Origin: GMQP-bins7 sp963776565
GTDB lineage: Bacteria > Actinomycetota > Thermoleophilia > Gaiellales > Gaiellaceae
NCBI GenBank assembly: GCA_963776565.1
Contig: CAVZNF010000005.1
Coordinates: 186,001-250,000 of the forward strand
Direction: 5' to 3'
DNA: 64,000 nt
Of the stretch, positions 16,508 through 25,397 are shown in pieces. How positions within the stretch are numbered: the stretch's first letter is position 1; every line of letters starts with the position of its first letter. A model generated the notes under the pieces. It ran no database searches. It saw nothing but the letters and a program-made list of their open reading frames with translations, and was not told where the DNA came from. The position numbers and the translations under genes were made by a program.

Positions 16508-17041
16508 ATGCTGAAGCTGGTCGTCTTCCTGTGCACGTTCTGCGCCGCCGCGATCGCGGCCTCGTTCGCCTCGGCGGTGGAGCCGACGGCGGGCACGCTG
16601 TCCGTCGAGCGCGGTAAAGGTGTCGTCATGATCGACCTTCGCGGCAACGTGCTGGGGCGTCTTTCGGCCGGATCTCTGCGCGTGACGGACCAGACGCCGA
16701 ACGACCGGTACAGCGCTCTCGTCGTCGGGCGGAAGCTCACGCAGGATCGCCTCGGGCCGCGCACCGTCTTATACCGTGGCCAGGGCCTGCGCTTCCGAAT
16801 GGTCGGCGGCGGGTATCGGATGGTTGCGCGCGGAGCCGGCATTTCGGTCTCGGCCGTGGGACGCGGCGTGGTGATGCTCGACGGCGATCCACGCTTCCCG
16901 GGTGACGACGTCGGCATCTACTCGCGTGACGGAGCCGACTGCAGCACCGAGCCCGAGAACTGCGTGCCGATGCCGACCGAGCAGGAGCGGTTCGTGCTCG
17001 AGCCGCCGCCGGCCGAGCCGAAGCCGAGGATCTCGCCATGA
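16508..17041 (+). CDS. Exported protein preceding a two-component system
   Basis: Protein of 177 residues with an N-terminal signal peptide (MLKLVVFLCTFCAAAIAASF then ASAVEP). The mature part is beta-rich, with short repeats of hydrophobic and glycine residues (GKGVVMIDLRGNVLGRLSAG, GQGLRFRMVGGGYRMVARG). It ends in a Pro/Glu-rich tail (PPPAEPKPRISP) with two cysteines nearby (DCSTEPENC). I recognise no family. The last codons overlap the ATG of the response regulator gene (ATGA), so it is cotranscribed and coupled with the following two-component system. A role as a sensed partner, or as an accessory to the kinase's extracytoplasmic domain, is plausible. Confidence 0.7.
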   Translation: MLKLVVFLCTFCAAAIAASFASAVEPTAGTLSVERGKGVVMIDLRGNVLGRLSAGSLRVTDQTPNDRYSALVVGRKLTQDRLGPRTVLYRGQGLRFRMVGGGYRMVARGAGISVSAVGRGVVMLDGDPRFPGDDVGIYSRDGADCSTEPENCVPMPTEQERFVLEPPPAEPKPRISP

Positions 17042-17739
17042 CGACACCAGCGACCATCCTCGTAGTCGAGGACGAGACCTCGATCGCGTCCTTCGTGGCG
17101 GCCTACCTGCGGAATGCCGGCTATGCGGTGAAGACCGCGGCGACGGCTCAGGCGGCGCTGATCCAGCTGGCGGGCGACTCGCCCGCGCTCGTCATCCTCG
17201 ATCTCAACCTTCCCGATGGCGACGGAGTCGAGCTCTGCCGCAGGATTCGCAAGACCTCGGACGTTCCGATCCTCATGCTCACGGCCCGCGACGAGGACAT
17301 CGACAAGATCATCGGGCTCGAGGTCGGGGCCGACGACTACATGACGAAGCCGTTCAACCCACGCGAGCTCGTGGCGCGGGTGAAGAGCATCCTCCGGCGG
17401 GCGGCGCCCGAGCGTCGCAAGAGCGAGTCGGAAGAGCTCCAGCACGGCGAGCTCACCATCAACGCCGGCAAGCGCGAAGTCCATGTCGGCGACGAGGAGA
17501 TCCGGCTTGCTCCGAAGGAGTTCGACCTCCTCTGGGAGCTGCTCGACCATCGCGGGATCGTTCTCACGCGAGACCAGCTCCTCGAACGTGTGTGGGGATA
17601 TACGTTCGCCGGCGACACGCGGACCGTCGACGTCCACGTGCGACAGATACGCCGCAAGCTCGGCGATGCGTCGCCGATCGTGACCGTGTGGGGGGTCGGG
17701 TACAAGGTCACCTCGGATCGCACGGCGGCCACCATCTAG
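17038..17739 (+). CDS. OmpR/PhoB-family response regulator
   Basis: Protein of 233 residues. The receiver domain (1-120) has the acidic pocket VVEDE, phospho-acceptor Asp55 in LVILDLNLPDGDG, the switch Thr in LMLTARDED and Lys in MTKPFNP, so it should be phosphorylatable. The C-terminal winged helix ends with the recognition helix region RTVDVHVRQIRRKLGD and VWGVGYKV. It is second in a three-gene operon with the exported protein upstream (4-base overlap) and the histidine kinase 18 bases downstream. The resemblance is to MprA/PhoP-like envelope-stress regulators, but the specific target is unknown. Confidence 0.92.
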   Translation: MTTPATILVVEDETSIASFVAAYLRNAGYAVKTAATAQAALIQLAGDSPALVILDLNLPDGDGVELCRRIRKTSDVPILMLTARDEDIDKIIGLEVGADDYMTKPFNPRELVARVKSILRRAAPERRKSESEELQHGELTINAGKREVHVGDEEIRLAPKEFDLLWELLDHRGIVLTRDQLLERVWGYTFAGDTRTVDVHVRQIRRKLGDASPIVTVWGVGYKVTSDRTAATI

Positions 17740-17757
17740 CGGGTTACGCTGGATCGC

Positions 17758-19168
17758 ATGTTCGGGACGCTTCGGTTCCGTCTGACGGCTCTCTTCGTCG
17801 CGGTCGTCCTCGTCTTCGGTCTCGTGTCGATCGGGCTCGCCGTCAGGCTCTTCCAGGACGTCACGCGGAAGCAGTCGGTCGAGGAGCTCAGGCGGGAGGC
17901 GACCGGGCTCGCGGCCCTGTACGCCGAGTCGGCGCTTCGGTCCTCGGATGAGGGCGCGAAGGCGCCCGAGTTCGCGGCCGCAGAAGCTCGAGCTCGCGAC
18001 TGGGGACGAGCTCTACTACATCGGGGCGTCCCTGTTCCCGGGCCAGCGGTTCGGCCTCACTCGCCTTCCCCGGAACGCCCTGGGCGGCACCAAGCTCGAT
18101 CGGGACCAGCAGGTCATCGTCGAGTTCACGCCACCGGGCGAGACGCGCCGCCTCATCGCGGCCGCCCAGCCGGTGCAGCTCGTTCGGGGGACGGAGCCGT
18201 TCGGCTGGCTGATAGTCGCGAAGCCCGAGACCGAGCTGCGCGAGCAGTGGCTGACGCTCTTCGGGCGACTTGCGCTCGCGCTCGCCGTGGGGATCGCGCT
18301 CGGTGGAGTGCTGTTCCTGTGGCTCTCACGGCGACTCACGGAGCCCGTACGAGTCCTTACTCGCGCGACCGAGGAGGTCGCGGCCGGACGGTACGACGTC
18401 GAGATCCCCGAGGCCCGAGGGGGCGATGAGATCGCGCTCCTCAGCGAGCGGTTCCGGGGGATGGTCGCGCAGCTGGCCGAGGCGGAGCAGCTCAAGCGCT
18501 CGTTTCTCATGTCCGTTTCGCACGAGCTGCGGACACCACTGACCGCGATTCGCGGACACGTGGAGGCGCTGCGGGAGGGGATCGTGAGCGAGCCCGAGCA
18601 GGTGCGCGTGTCGCTCGACATCGTCGCCGCGGAGACCGACCGCCTCGAGCGCCTGGTCGGTGACGTTCTCGACCTCGCGAAGCTCCAGGCCCACCGGTTC
18701 ACCGTTCGCCACGAGGAGGTCGATCTCGAGCGGGTGCTCGATCAGGCATACGGCGCGTTCAGCGAGGAGGCGAGGAGACGCGAGATCGACTACCGCCTGT
18801 CCGGCGTCGATGCGGCGCCCGTCATCGTCTCGGACGGTGACCGGGTCCTGCAGGTCATCACCAACCTGCTCTCGAACGCGTTTCGCTGGACCCCGGACGG
18901 CGGCCGCATCGAGCTCCAGCTGGAGTCGTCGAACGGCACGGTCTCGGTCGACGTGCTCGACACCGGCCCGGGCGTGCCGCCCGCCCAGCAACGACGCATC
19001 TTCGAGGCGTTCGTCTCGCAGGACGCCGACGGAACGGGGCTGGGGCTCCCGATTGCGCGGGAGCTGGCCGTTGCGCTCGGCGGCGGGATCGAGATGCAGT
19101 CGGAGAGCGGAGCGGGCAGCCGCTTCCGGCTCGTCCTGCCGCGAGCGCCGAGCCTTAGCGAGGTCTAG
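17758..19168 (+). CDS. Membrane sensor histidine kinase, one frameshift
   Basis: About 469 residues. TM1 (LTALFVAVVLVFGLVSIGLA) and TM2 (LALALAVGIALGGVLFLWLS) bracket an extracytoplasmic sensor domain of about 160 residues. HAMP (RRLTEPVRVLTRATEEVAAG) follows, then the H-box SVSHELRTPLTAIRGHVEAL, the N-box ITNLLSNAFRWT, the G1 box DTGPGVPPAQQRRIFEAF and the G2 box GTGLGLPIARELA. The frame breaks by +1 near 17978-17985, inside the sensor domain; dropping one G of a GG restores EFAPQKLELATGDELYYIG. All catalytic boxes lie after the break. It is the cognate kinase for the regulator 18 bases upstream. It ends convergently over a coiled-coil gene on the other strand. Confidence 0.88.
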
Positions 19169-19650
19169 GCTGCCGCGGCGTGCTCGAGCTCGCGCGCGGT
19201 GGCCGGCTCGGTACGAGTGAACTCTTCGACGAGAGCGTCTGCAGGCTCGGGCAGGCGTGTTGCCCCTTCGAGCCGCTCGAGCCGTGCGTCGACACCCCGC
19301 CAACCGGAGCTGACGAGGTCGACGAGAAGCGCGAGGTCGTCGACACGGGCGTGTCGCTCGGCGAGGAGGTCGCCCTCGAGGCGCTCGAGCCGCCGGATGG
19401 CCTGGTTCAGCAGCCCGCGGATCTCGGCGATGTGGCGCGCGACGGGCAGCACCTCCGTGCGCAGCCCATCGCGCACGGCGCTCCCGACATGGGCCGGAAT
19501 CGATGCCTCGAGCTCGGCAGCCGTCGCGGCGAGCGCCTCGACCTGCTCGCGCGAGCGCACGAGCGCGGCTTCGATGTCGGCAGGCGCAGATCGGCCCGCG
19601 GCCGCGTCTGCGATCCGCTGCTTGGCTCGCTCGAGTGCCAGGGCATCCAT
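19165..19650 (-). CDS. Coiled-coil hypothetical protein
   Basis: Protein of 161 residues from ATG 19650, predicted almost entirely helical with heptad-like hydrophobic spacing (VRSREQVEALAATAAELEAS, then HIAEIRGLLNQAIRRLERLE). No membrane segment, signal or catalytic motif is visible. It is divergent from queA (27 bases between the start codons) and converges on the histidine kinase. The start is the ATG because sequence further upstream in this frame is the antisense of queA. No family recognised. Function unknown. Confidence 0.6.
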   Translation of the reverse strand: MDALALERAKQRIADAAAGRSAPADIEAALVRSREQVEALAATAAELEASIPAHVGSAVRDGLRTEVLPVARHIAEIRGLLNQAIRRLERLEGDLLAERHARVDDLALLVDLVSSGWRGVDARLERLEGATRLPEPADALVEEFTRTEPATARELEHAAAA

Positions 19651-19677
19651 GCGCGCCGAGGCTACTCTCCGCGCCGG

Positions 19678-20616
19678 ATGGACACTGCCGAGCTCGACTA
19701 CGACCTTCCACCAGAGCTCATCGCGCAGCATCCGACCGAGCCGCGCGATGCCTCGAGGCTTCTCGTCTACCGGCGAAGCTCGGGCGGAATCGAGCATCGC
19801 ACCTTCTCGGAGCTGCCCGATCTCGTCGGCGATCGACTCGTCGTCGTCAACGACACCAAGGTCGTTCCGGCGCGTCTCCGCCTGCGTCGGTCCTCGGGCG
19901 CGGCGGTCGAGGTGCTTCTCGTCGAGAGCCTCGACGACGGCCGGTGGGAGGCGCTCGCGCGGCCGTCGCGTCGCCTCCGAGCAGGTGAGCAGCTCGGCCC
20001 CGTTCTCCTGGTGGAACAGCTCGGAGGTGGCCGCTGGATCGTTCAGCTGGAGGGGGAACCTGGCGGCGAGGCGCCGCTCCCTCCCTACATCCGCGAGCCG
20101 CTTGCCGACAGCACGCGCTACCAGACGGTGTACGGCGAGGCCAGTGGCTCGGCCGCGGCTCCCACGGCCGGTCTGCACTTCACTCCTGCGCTTGTCGAGG
20201 CGCTCGATCCGGCTCGGGTGACCCTGCACGTCGGGCTCGACACGTTCCGGCCGGTGACCGAGGCTCGGGTCGAAGAGCACGAGATTCATGGTGAGCGCTA
20301 CCTCGTCAGTGTCGATGCTTGGCGGCGGATATCGTCGGCGCGGCGCGTTCTCGCGGTTGGGACGACGACGGTCAGAGTGCTCGAGACGGTGGCGCGGACG
20401 GGCGAGCTCGCCGGCAGGACAATGCTGTTCGTGACTCCGGGCTTCGTGTTTCGCAGGGTCGACGCGCTGCTCACGAACTTCCATCTGCCGCGCTCGACGC
20501 TGCTCGCCATGGTGATGGCGTTCGTCGGCGTCGAGGAGGCTCGCGAGATCTATCGCGCAGCGATCGCGGAGCGGTATCGCTTCTACTCCTTCGGCGATGC
20601 GATGGTCGTGCTGTGA
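19678..20616 (+). CDS. queA: S-adenosylmethionine:tRNA ribosyltransferase-isomerase QueA
   Basis: Transfers and rearranges the ribose of S-adenosylmethionine onto preQ1 in tRNA to give epoxyqueuosine. 312 residues from ATG 19678. Family signatures include YDLPPELIAQHPTEPRDASR at the N-terminus, VVNDTKVVPARL, AAPTAGLHFT, VTLHVGLDTFRPV and the C-terminal TNFHLPRSTLLAMVMAF. The length is slightly shorter than the usual 340 but no motif is missing. It lies directly upstream of tgt (100 bases), in the order common in bacteria, and the final enzyme QueG is encoded at 3.4 kb. No queC/D/E/F preQ1 synthesis genes are in this window. Confidence 0.95.
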   Translation: MDTAELDYDLPPELIAQHPTEPRDASRLLVYRRSSGGIEHRTFSELPDLVGDRLVVVNDTKVVPARLRLRRSSGAAVEVLLVESLDDGRWEALARPSRRLRAGEQLGPVLLVEQLGGGRWIVQLEGEPGGEAPLPPYIREPLADSTRYQTVYGEASGSAAAPTAGLHFTPALVEALDPARVTLHVGLDTFRPVTEARVEEHEIHGERYLVSVDAWRRISSARRVLAVGTTTVRVLETVARTGELAGRTMLFVTPGFVFRRVDALLTNFHLPRSTLLAMVMAFVGVEEAREIYRAAIAERYRFYSFGDAMVVL

Positions 20617-20716
20617 GCGTGCGAGTGCCGCGTGGCGAACGTTGCGCTCTCGGCGCGCTTCCGTGTCCCATGCGTGAACGCTTCGGCGATACGCTCATCG
20701 CGGGTGGAGGCGCGGG

Positions 20717-21886
20717 GTGGCCCCAGGCGCCGACGCAATCGTTACGACCCGCGAGCTCGTGAGCTTTCGCCTCCACTCGACCGACGGCGCGGCCCGCACC
20801 GGTGTTCTCACCACGTCACACGGGGACATCCGGACGCCGGCCTTCATGCCCGTCGGGACGAAGGGAACCGTCAAGTCGCTCCACCCGGACGAAGTCCGCG
20901 CGCTCGGCGCCGACGTCGTCCTCGCCAACACGTACCACCTGCACTTCCGACCCGGCGAGGCGATCGTCGAGTCTCTCGGTGGGATCCATGCGTTCTCCGG
21001 CTGGGACGGGCCGATCCTCACGGACTCGGGAGGCTTCCAGGTCTTCTCGCTGCGCGACACGATCGCCGCGCTCGACGACGACGGCGTGACGTTCCGCTCT
21101 GTCTACGACGGAACCGAGGCGCGCTTGACGCCCGAAGCGGCGTCCGAGATCCAGCGCCGACTCGGCTCCGACATCGCGATGTGCCTCGACGTCTGCTTGC
21201 CGGCGGGCTCGCCACGCGACGAGCTCGAGCGGGCTGTCCACACGACGACCACGTGGGCGGCGAAGCAAGTCGACGAACCGCGAGCGCCCGGCCAGCTTCG
21301 CTTCGGAATCGCGCAAGGCGCGACCGACGAGGAGCTGAGGCGGCGCTCGATCGAAGAGATCACCGCGCTCCCGTTCGACGGGTTCGCGCTCGGCGGCCTC
21401 GCCGTCGGCGAGTCGAAGGACGAGATGCTCGACTGCGTCGAATGGGCAGCTCCCTTGCTGCCGCCCACGCATCCGCGCTACTTCATGGGAATCGGCGATC
21501 CGGAAGGGATTCTCGAGGTCATCGCCCGCGGCATCGACATGTTCGACTGCGTGCTCCCGACACGGACGGCTCGCACGGGCTCGGCGCTCACCTGGGAGGG
21601 GCGGCTCAACCTCCGCAACGCGTCGTACCGCGCTGATCCGAGGCCGCTCGACGCGGAGTGCGAGTGCCCCGCCTGCGAACGCTTCTCGCGCGCATACATC
21701 CGCCACCTCGTCACGCAGCGGGAGATTCTCGGACTACGCCTGCTGAGCCTGCATAATCTCCGGTTCGTACTCGACCTGACCGCACGTGCGCGAACGGCGA
21801 TCGAGCGGGGAGCGTTCTCGTCGTTTCGCGACGAGGCCCTCGCCCGGCTCGCCGCCCCACCGGAGGAGGAACCGTGCAATTCCTGA
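20717..21886 (+). CDS. tgt: Queuine/preQ1 tRNA-guanine transglycosylase
   Basis: Exchanges guanine-34 for preQ1 in GUN-anticodon tRNAs. 389 residues. The start is GTG at 20717, supported by GGAGG six bases upstream; a later GTG at 20759 would match the family N-terminus more closely but has no Shine-Dalgarno. Signatures are TPAFMPVGTKGTVKSLHPDE, the catalytic LTDSGGFQVFSL, GGLAVGES, MFDCVLPTRTARTG with the nucleophilic Asp, and the zinc site CECPACERFSRAYIRHL. It overlaps yajC by 13 bases, the classic queA-tgt-yajC-secD arrangement. Confidence 0.95.
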   Translation: MAPGADAIVTTRELVSFRLHSTDGAARTGVLTTSHGDIRTPAFMPVGTKGTVKSLHPDEVRALGADVVLANTYHLHFRPGEAIVESLGGIHAFSGWDGPILTDSGGFQVFSLRDTIAALDDDGVTFRSVYDGTEARLTPEAASEIQRRLGSDIAMCLDVCLPAGSPRDELERAVHTTTTWAAKQVDEPRAPGQLRFGIAQGATDEELRRRSIEEITALPFDGFALGGLAVGESKDEMLDCVEWAAPLLPPTHPRYFMGIGDPEGILEVIARGIDMFDCVLPTRTARTGSALTWEGRLNLRNASYRADPRPLDAECECPACERFSRAYIRHLVTQREILGLRLLSLHNLRFVLDLTARARTAIERGAFSSFRDEALARLAAPPEEEPCNS

Positions 21887-22266
21887 TCATCATGGCGCTG
21901 ATGCTGGGCGTGATGTACGTCCTCATGGTCCGTCCGCAGCGACAGAAGCAGTCCCAGCAGCAGGCCATGATCAACGAGGCGAGCGTCGGTGACGACGTGC
22001 TCACGACCGGCGGTATCTACGGCACGATCACCCAGGCCGAGGGGGACGACGTCGTCGTCGAGATCGCGTCCGGCATCTCGGTTCACATGACGCGGCGCGG
22101 AATCGCCGCGGTTCTGCCGCCAGAGGAGGACGTCGAAGACGACGATGACGTCGACGAGGCGGAGGACGACGACGTCGACGAGGCCGATGAAGGCGCCGTT
22201 ACGGACGGCGAAGAAGCCGTTAGGAGCGCCGCGTCCGATGTCTCAAACGGGGACGAGCGCCGCTAA
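21874..22266 (+). CDS. yajC: Preprotein translocase subunit YajC
   Basis: Small single-pass inner-membrane partner of SecDF in Sec-dependent export. 130 residues: TM helix LIIMALMLGVMYVLMVRPQR, then the conserved QQQAMINEASVGDDVLTTGG and GIYGTITQAEGDDVVVEIA. The C-terminal 45 residues are extremely acidic (EEDVEDDDDVDEAEDDDVDE), an extension beyond the usual YajC. It begins with GTG inside the 3' end of tgt and is followed 15 bases later by secDF. Confidence 0.93.
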   Translation: MQFLIIMALMLGVMYVLMVRPQRQKQSQQQAMINEASVGDDVLTTGGIYGTITQAEGDDVVVEIASGISVHMTRRGIAAVLPPEEDVEDDDDVDEAEDDDVDEADEGAVTDGEEAVRSAASDVSNGDERR

Positions 22267-22281
22267 CCTGGGGCGCCGACC

Positions 22282-25048
22282 GTGAGCAGGCGCAACTCTT
22301 ACTTCGTCCTCGGGCTGCTGGCAGCAGCGCTGATCGGTGTCGCCCTCATGGCGATCCCCGCGTCACCGCTGCACCAGAAGCCGACGCTCGGCCTCGACCT
22401 GCAGGGCGGGCTCGAGGTCACGCTCCAGGCCGTTCCGCCTGCGGATCGCGAGCTGACGAAGGAGGATCTCGACCGCTCAGTCGAGATCATGCGCAATCGC
22501 GTCGACAAGCTCGGCGTGACGGAGCCGGAGATCCGAACGCAGGGCTCCGATCAGATCGTCATCCAGCTGCCCGGCGTCAAGGATCCGGAAGCAGCGGCGG
22601 AGATCATCGGCACGACCGCGCAGCTCGAGCTGTTCGACCTCGAGACGTCACTCGTCGGGCCGTCGATCTCGCTCCAGGGACAGCCCGTCGAGAGTGCGTC
22701 TCTGTACGCCCTCCTGGCGCAAGTGCAGTCCCTGGTGAAGGACGGCAAGTCGGAGGCGTACTACATCGTCAACCCCAAGACGAAGCGCGTCGTCTCCGGC
22801 CCGTACGGCTCGGAGGCCGAAGCGCTCAAGAAGTCCCACGGGAAGCTTCCAGCCGGTCGCGAGATCTTCGCCGTGCCCGACAACATGGTCGTGATCACGT
22901 GCGGGAAGGGCGCGGTCGTGTGTCCTGGTGCAGGCGGCGCGGGCATCTCACCCGTCACCCGCACCTACTACTACCTCTTCAAGTACGACCCGCCCAACAT
23001 CCCTCAGATGACGGGTGAGGACCTGAAGCTCTCAGGGACCCGGGCGGACTTCGACACCAGCCCAGGCGCGGGCGGGAGCCCCATCGTGACGATGGAGTTC
23101 ACGAATTCCGGCGCCGACGCCTTCGAGCGCATCACGCGTGACGAGTGGATTCGCGGAAAATTGCGCCAGCAGCCGCAGCACTTCGCGATCGTCCTCGACC
23201 GCGAGATCAAGACGTTCCCGCAGATCGACTTCACCGACTCGAGCCTGTCGAGCGGAATCGGCGGCGGACGCGCGCAGATCCAGGGCCTCGACTCGCTGCA
23301 GGAGGCGAAGGACATCGCACTCGTGCTCCAGACCGGCGCCTTGCCGGTCAAGTTCGAGACGCTCGACCGCACCGACATCTCCGCGACGCTCGGCAAGGAC
23401 TCGCTCAAGGAGGCATGGCGCGCGGCGATCGCAGGTCTGATCCTCGTCGCGATCTTCCTGCTCATCTTCTACCGCTTCCTCGGACTGGTCGCGGTCGCCG
23501 GCCTCGCGATCTACGCCGCGTTCCTCTACGCGACCATCCTCATCTTCAACGTGACGCTGACGCTGCCGGGCTTCGCCGGCCTCGTGCTGACCTTCGGGGT
23601 CGCGGCCGACGCGAACATCGTCATCTTCGAACGCATCAAGGAAGAGGTGCGCGCCGGCAAGTCGGTGCGCGCGGCGATCGCGCAGGGATACCGGAAGGGC
23701 TTCGCCACGATCGTCGACGCGAACGTCGTCACCGCGATCACGGCGATGGTGCTGTTCGTCGTCGCAACTGCGAGCGTGCGCGGATTCGCGCTCATGCTCC
23801 TCATCGGGACAGCCCTTTCGATGCTCACCGCGGTGGCCGCGACGCGCGCGATTCTCGCGGTGCTCGGCGGCTTCGACTGGTTCGACAACCCGCGCTTCAT
23901 GGGTGCCACCGGCCAGGGAATCCCGCGCTGGCTGCGCTGGGACTTCATGGGGCGCCGCCGGATCTGGTTCGCCATCTCCGGTGCGGTCGTCGCGCTTTCG
24001 ATCCTCGCAATCGCCGTCAACGGCCTCAATCTCGGGATCGACTTCAAGGGCGGCACGCAGCTCACGTTCCGCACGGCAGAGCCGACGTCATTGGAGCAGG
24101 TGCGCAAGGAGGCATCGACGATCGGTCAGGCCGGGGCAGTCATCCAGGGTCGAGGTCGCTCAGACGGACGGCAAGTACTCGAGCTTCCAGATCCGCACCG
24201 AGTCGCTGACGACCGCCGAGCAGAACGAGCTCCAGCAGGGGCTCACGGACGCCGTCGAGGCGACCTCGTTCGGCGCCAAGAACGTCTCAGAGAGCTTCGG
24301 CCGCCAGATCGCCAACAACGCGCTCTTCGCGATCGTGGTGAGCCTCCTTCTCATCGTCGCCTACATCTCCGTGCGCTTCCAGTGGAAGTACTCGGTCGGC
24401 GTGCTCGTCGCGCTCGCGCACGACATCGTCATCACGATCGGGATCTACGCGTTGACGGGGCGCGAGATGTCGACGGCGACGGTGGCCGCGATCCTGACCG
24501 TCCTCGGCTACTCGATCTACGACACGATCATCGTGTTCGACCGTATGCGCGAGAACGTGCCGCTCATGCGGCGCGCCTCGTTCCGCGTGATCGGCAACGT
24601 GTCGATGTGGGAGGTGCTCCCGCGGTCGCTCGCGACGACGTTCATCACGCTCCTGCCGGTCGCCTCGCTGTACTTCTTCGGAGGCGACACGCTGCAGGAC
24701 TTCGCGTTCGCGCTCCTCGTCGGCATCGGCTCGGGCGCCTACTCCTCGATCTTCCTCGCCGCTCCGCTCGTGGCCGCTCTCAAGGAGCGTGAGCCGGAGT
24801 TCGCACGCAGGCGTGACGATCTCGGGGCGCTCGCAGGCGTCGCGTCGGTTGGTGGCACGCTGGCGGCCGAGGCCGAGGAGGTCGCCGCGACATCCAGTGA
24901 CGATGCGGCCGAGGACGGCCAGCCTGCGCGAGAGGACACCCGTCCGACACCCGTCGTGGCTCCGTCCGTAGGACAGGCTGGTGCCTCCTCCAAGCGGGAG
25001 CGGCGGCGCCAGCGCCGCGCCTCCAGGCCTCATGGCCGATCCCGATAA
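22282..25048 (+). CDS. secDF: Fused protein translocase SecDF, one frameshift
   Basis: Proton-motive-force-driven export factor, here SecD and SecF in one chain of about 921 residues (12 TM). The SecD half has the N-terminal TM, P1 domain start PTLGLDLQGGLEVTLQAVPP, and the RND motifs GVAADANIVIFERIKEE and DANVVTAITAM. The SecF half begins at about residue 565 with NGLNLGIDFKGGTQLTFR and has ALAHDIVITIGIYALTG and GYSIYDTIIVFDRMRENV. The reading frame breaks by +1 in the GGG at 24147-24149, in the SecF periplasmic domain; dropping one G gives VIQVEVAQTDGKYSSF. The C-terminal tail is cytoplasmic, Ala/Glu-rich then basic. The stop overlaps the next start by 17 bases. Confidence 0.93.
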
Positions 25049-25367
25049 CGAGCGCAACCCGCTCGAGACACTGAGCCTGGCCGGGGTGGGCGCGGTCGCC
25101 CTCATCGCGCAGCACGCCGACGAGCTCGCCTCGGAGATCGGCGCTCGGCTCGGCGTCGAGCGGGACGAGGTCCGTGCCGTCATCGCCGATCTTCTCGACA
25201 GCTGGCGCCGCGAGGCGACCCGGCTCGGCGAGAGCGGCGGGACGTACGCGGCACGCGCGGCATCCGAGCTCGGCGCGGCTTCCCGTGAGTCGGTGGGCGA
25301 CCTCGCGCTGCGCGTTGCGCAGCTCGAGCATCGCGTGAAGCTCCTCGAGCGAGGCCACGACACCTAA
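25032..25367 (+). CDS. Helical hypothetical protein
   Basis: Protein of 111 residues from ATG 25032, overlapping the 3' end of secDF. It is largely alpha-helical with alternating hydrophobic and acidic residues (GVGAVALIAQHADELASEIG, then SVGDLALRVAQLEHRVKLLE), the last part a likely coiled coil. It resembles phasin-like or polyhydroxyalkanoate-granule/HSR-type helical bundles only in a general way; I do not assign a family. It is followed 30 bases later by the UbiB-like kinase. Confidence 0.6.
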   Translation: MADPDNERNPLETLSLAGVGAVALIAQHADELASEIGARLGVERDEVRAVIADLLDSWRREATRLGESGGTYAARAASELGAASRESVGDLALRVAQLEHRVKLLERGHDT

Positions 25368-25397
25368 ACGCCCGCCCGACGGGCCTACAATCAGCCG

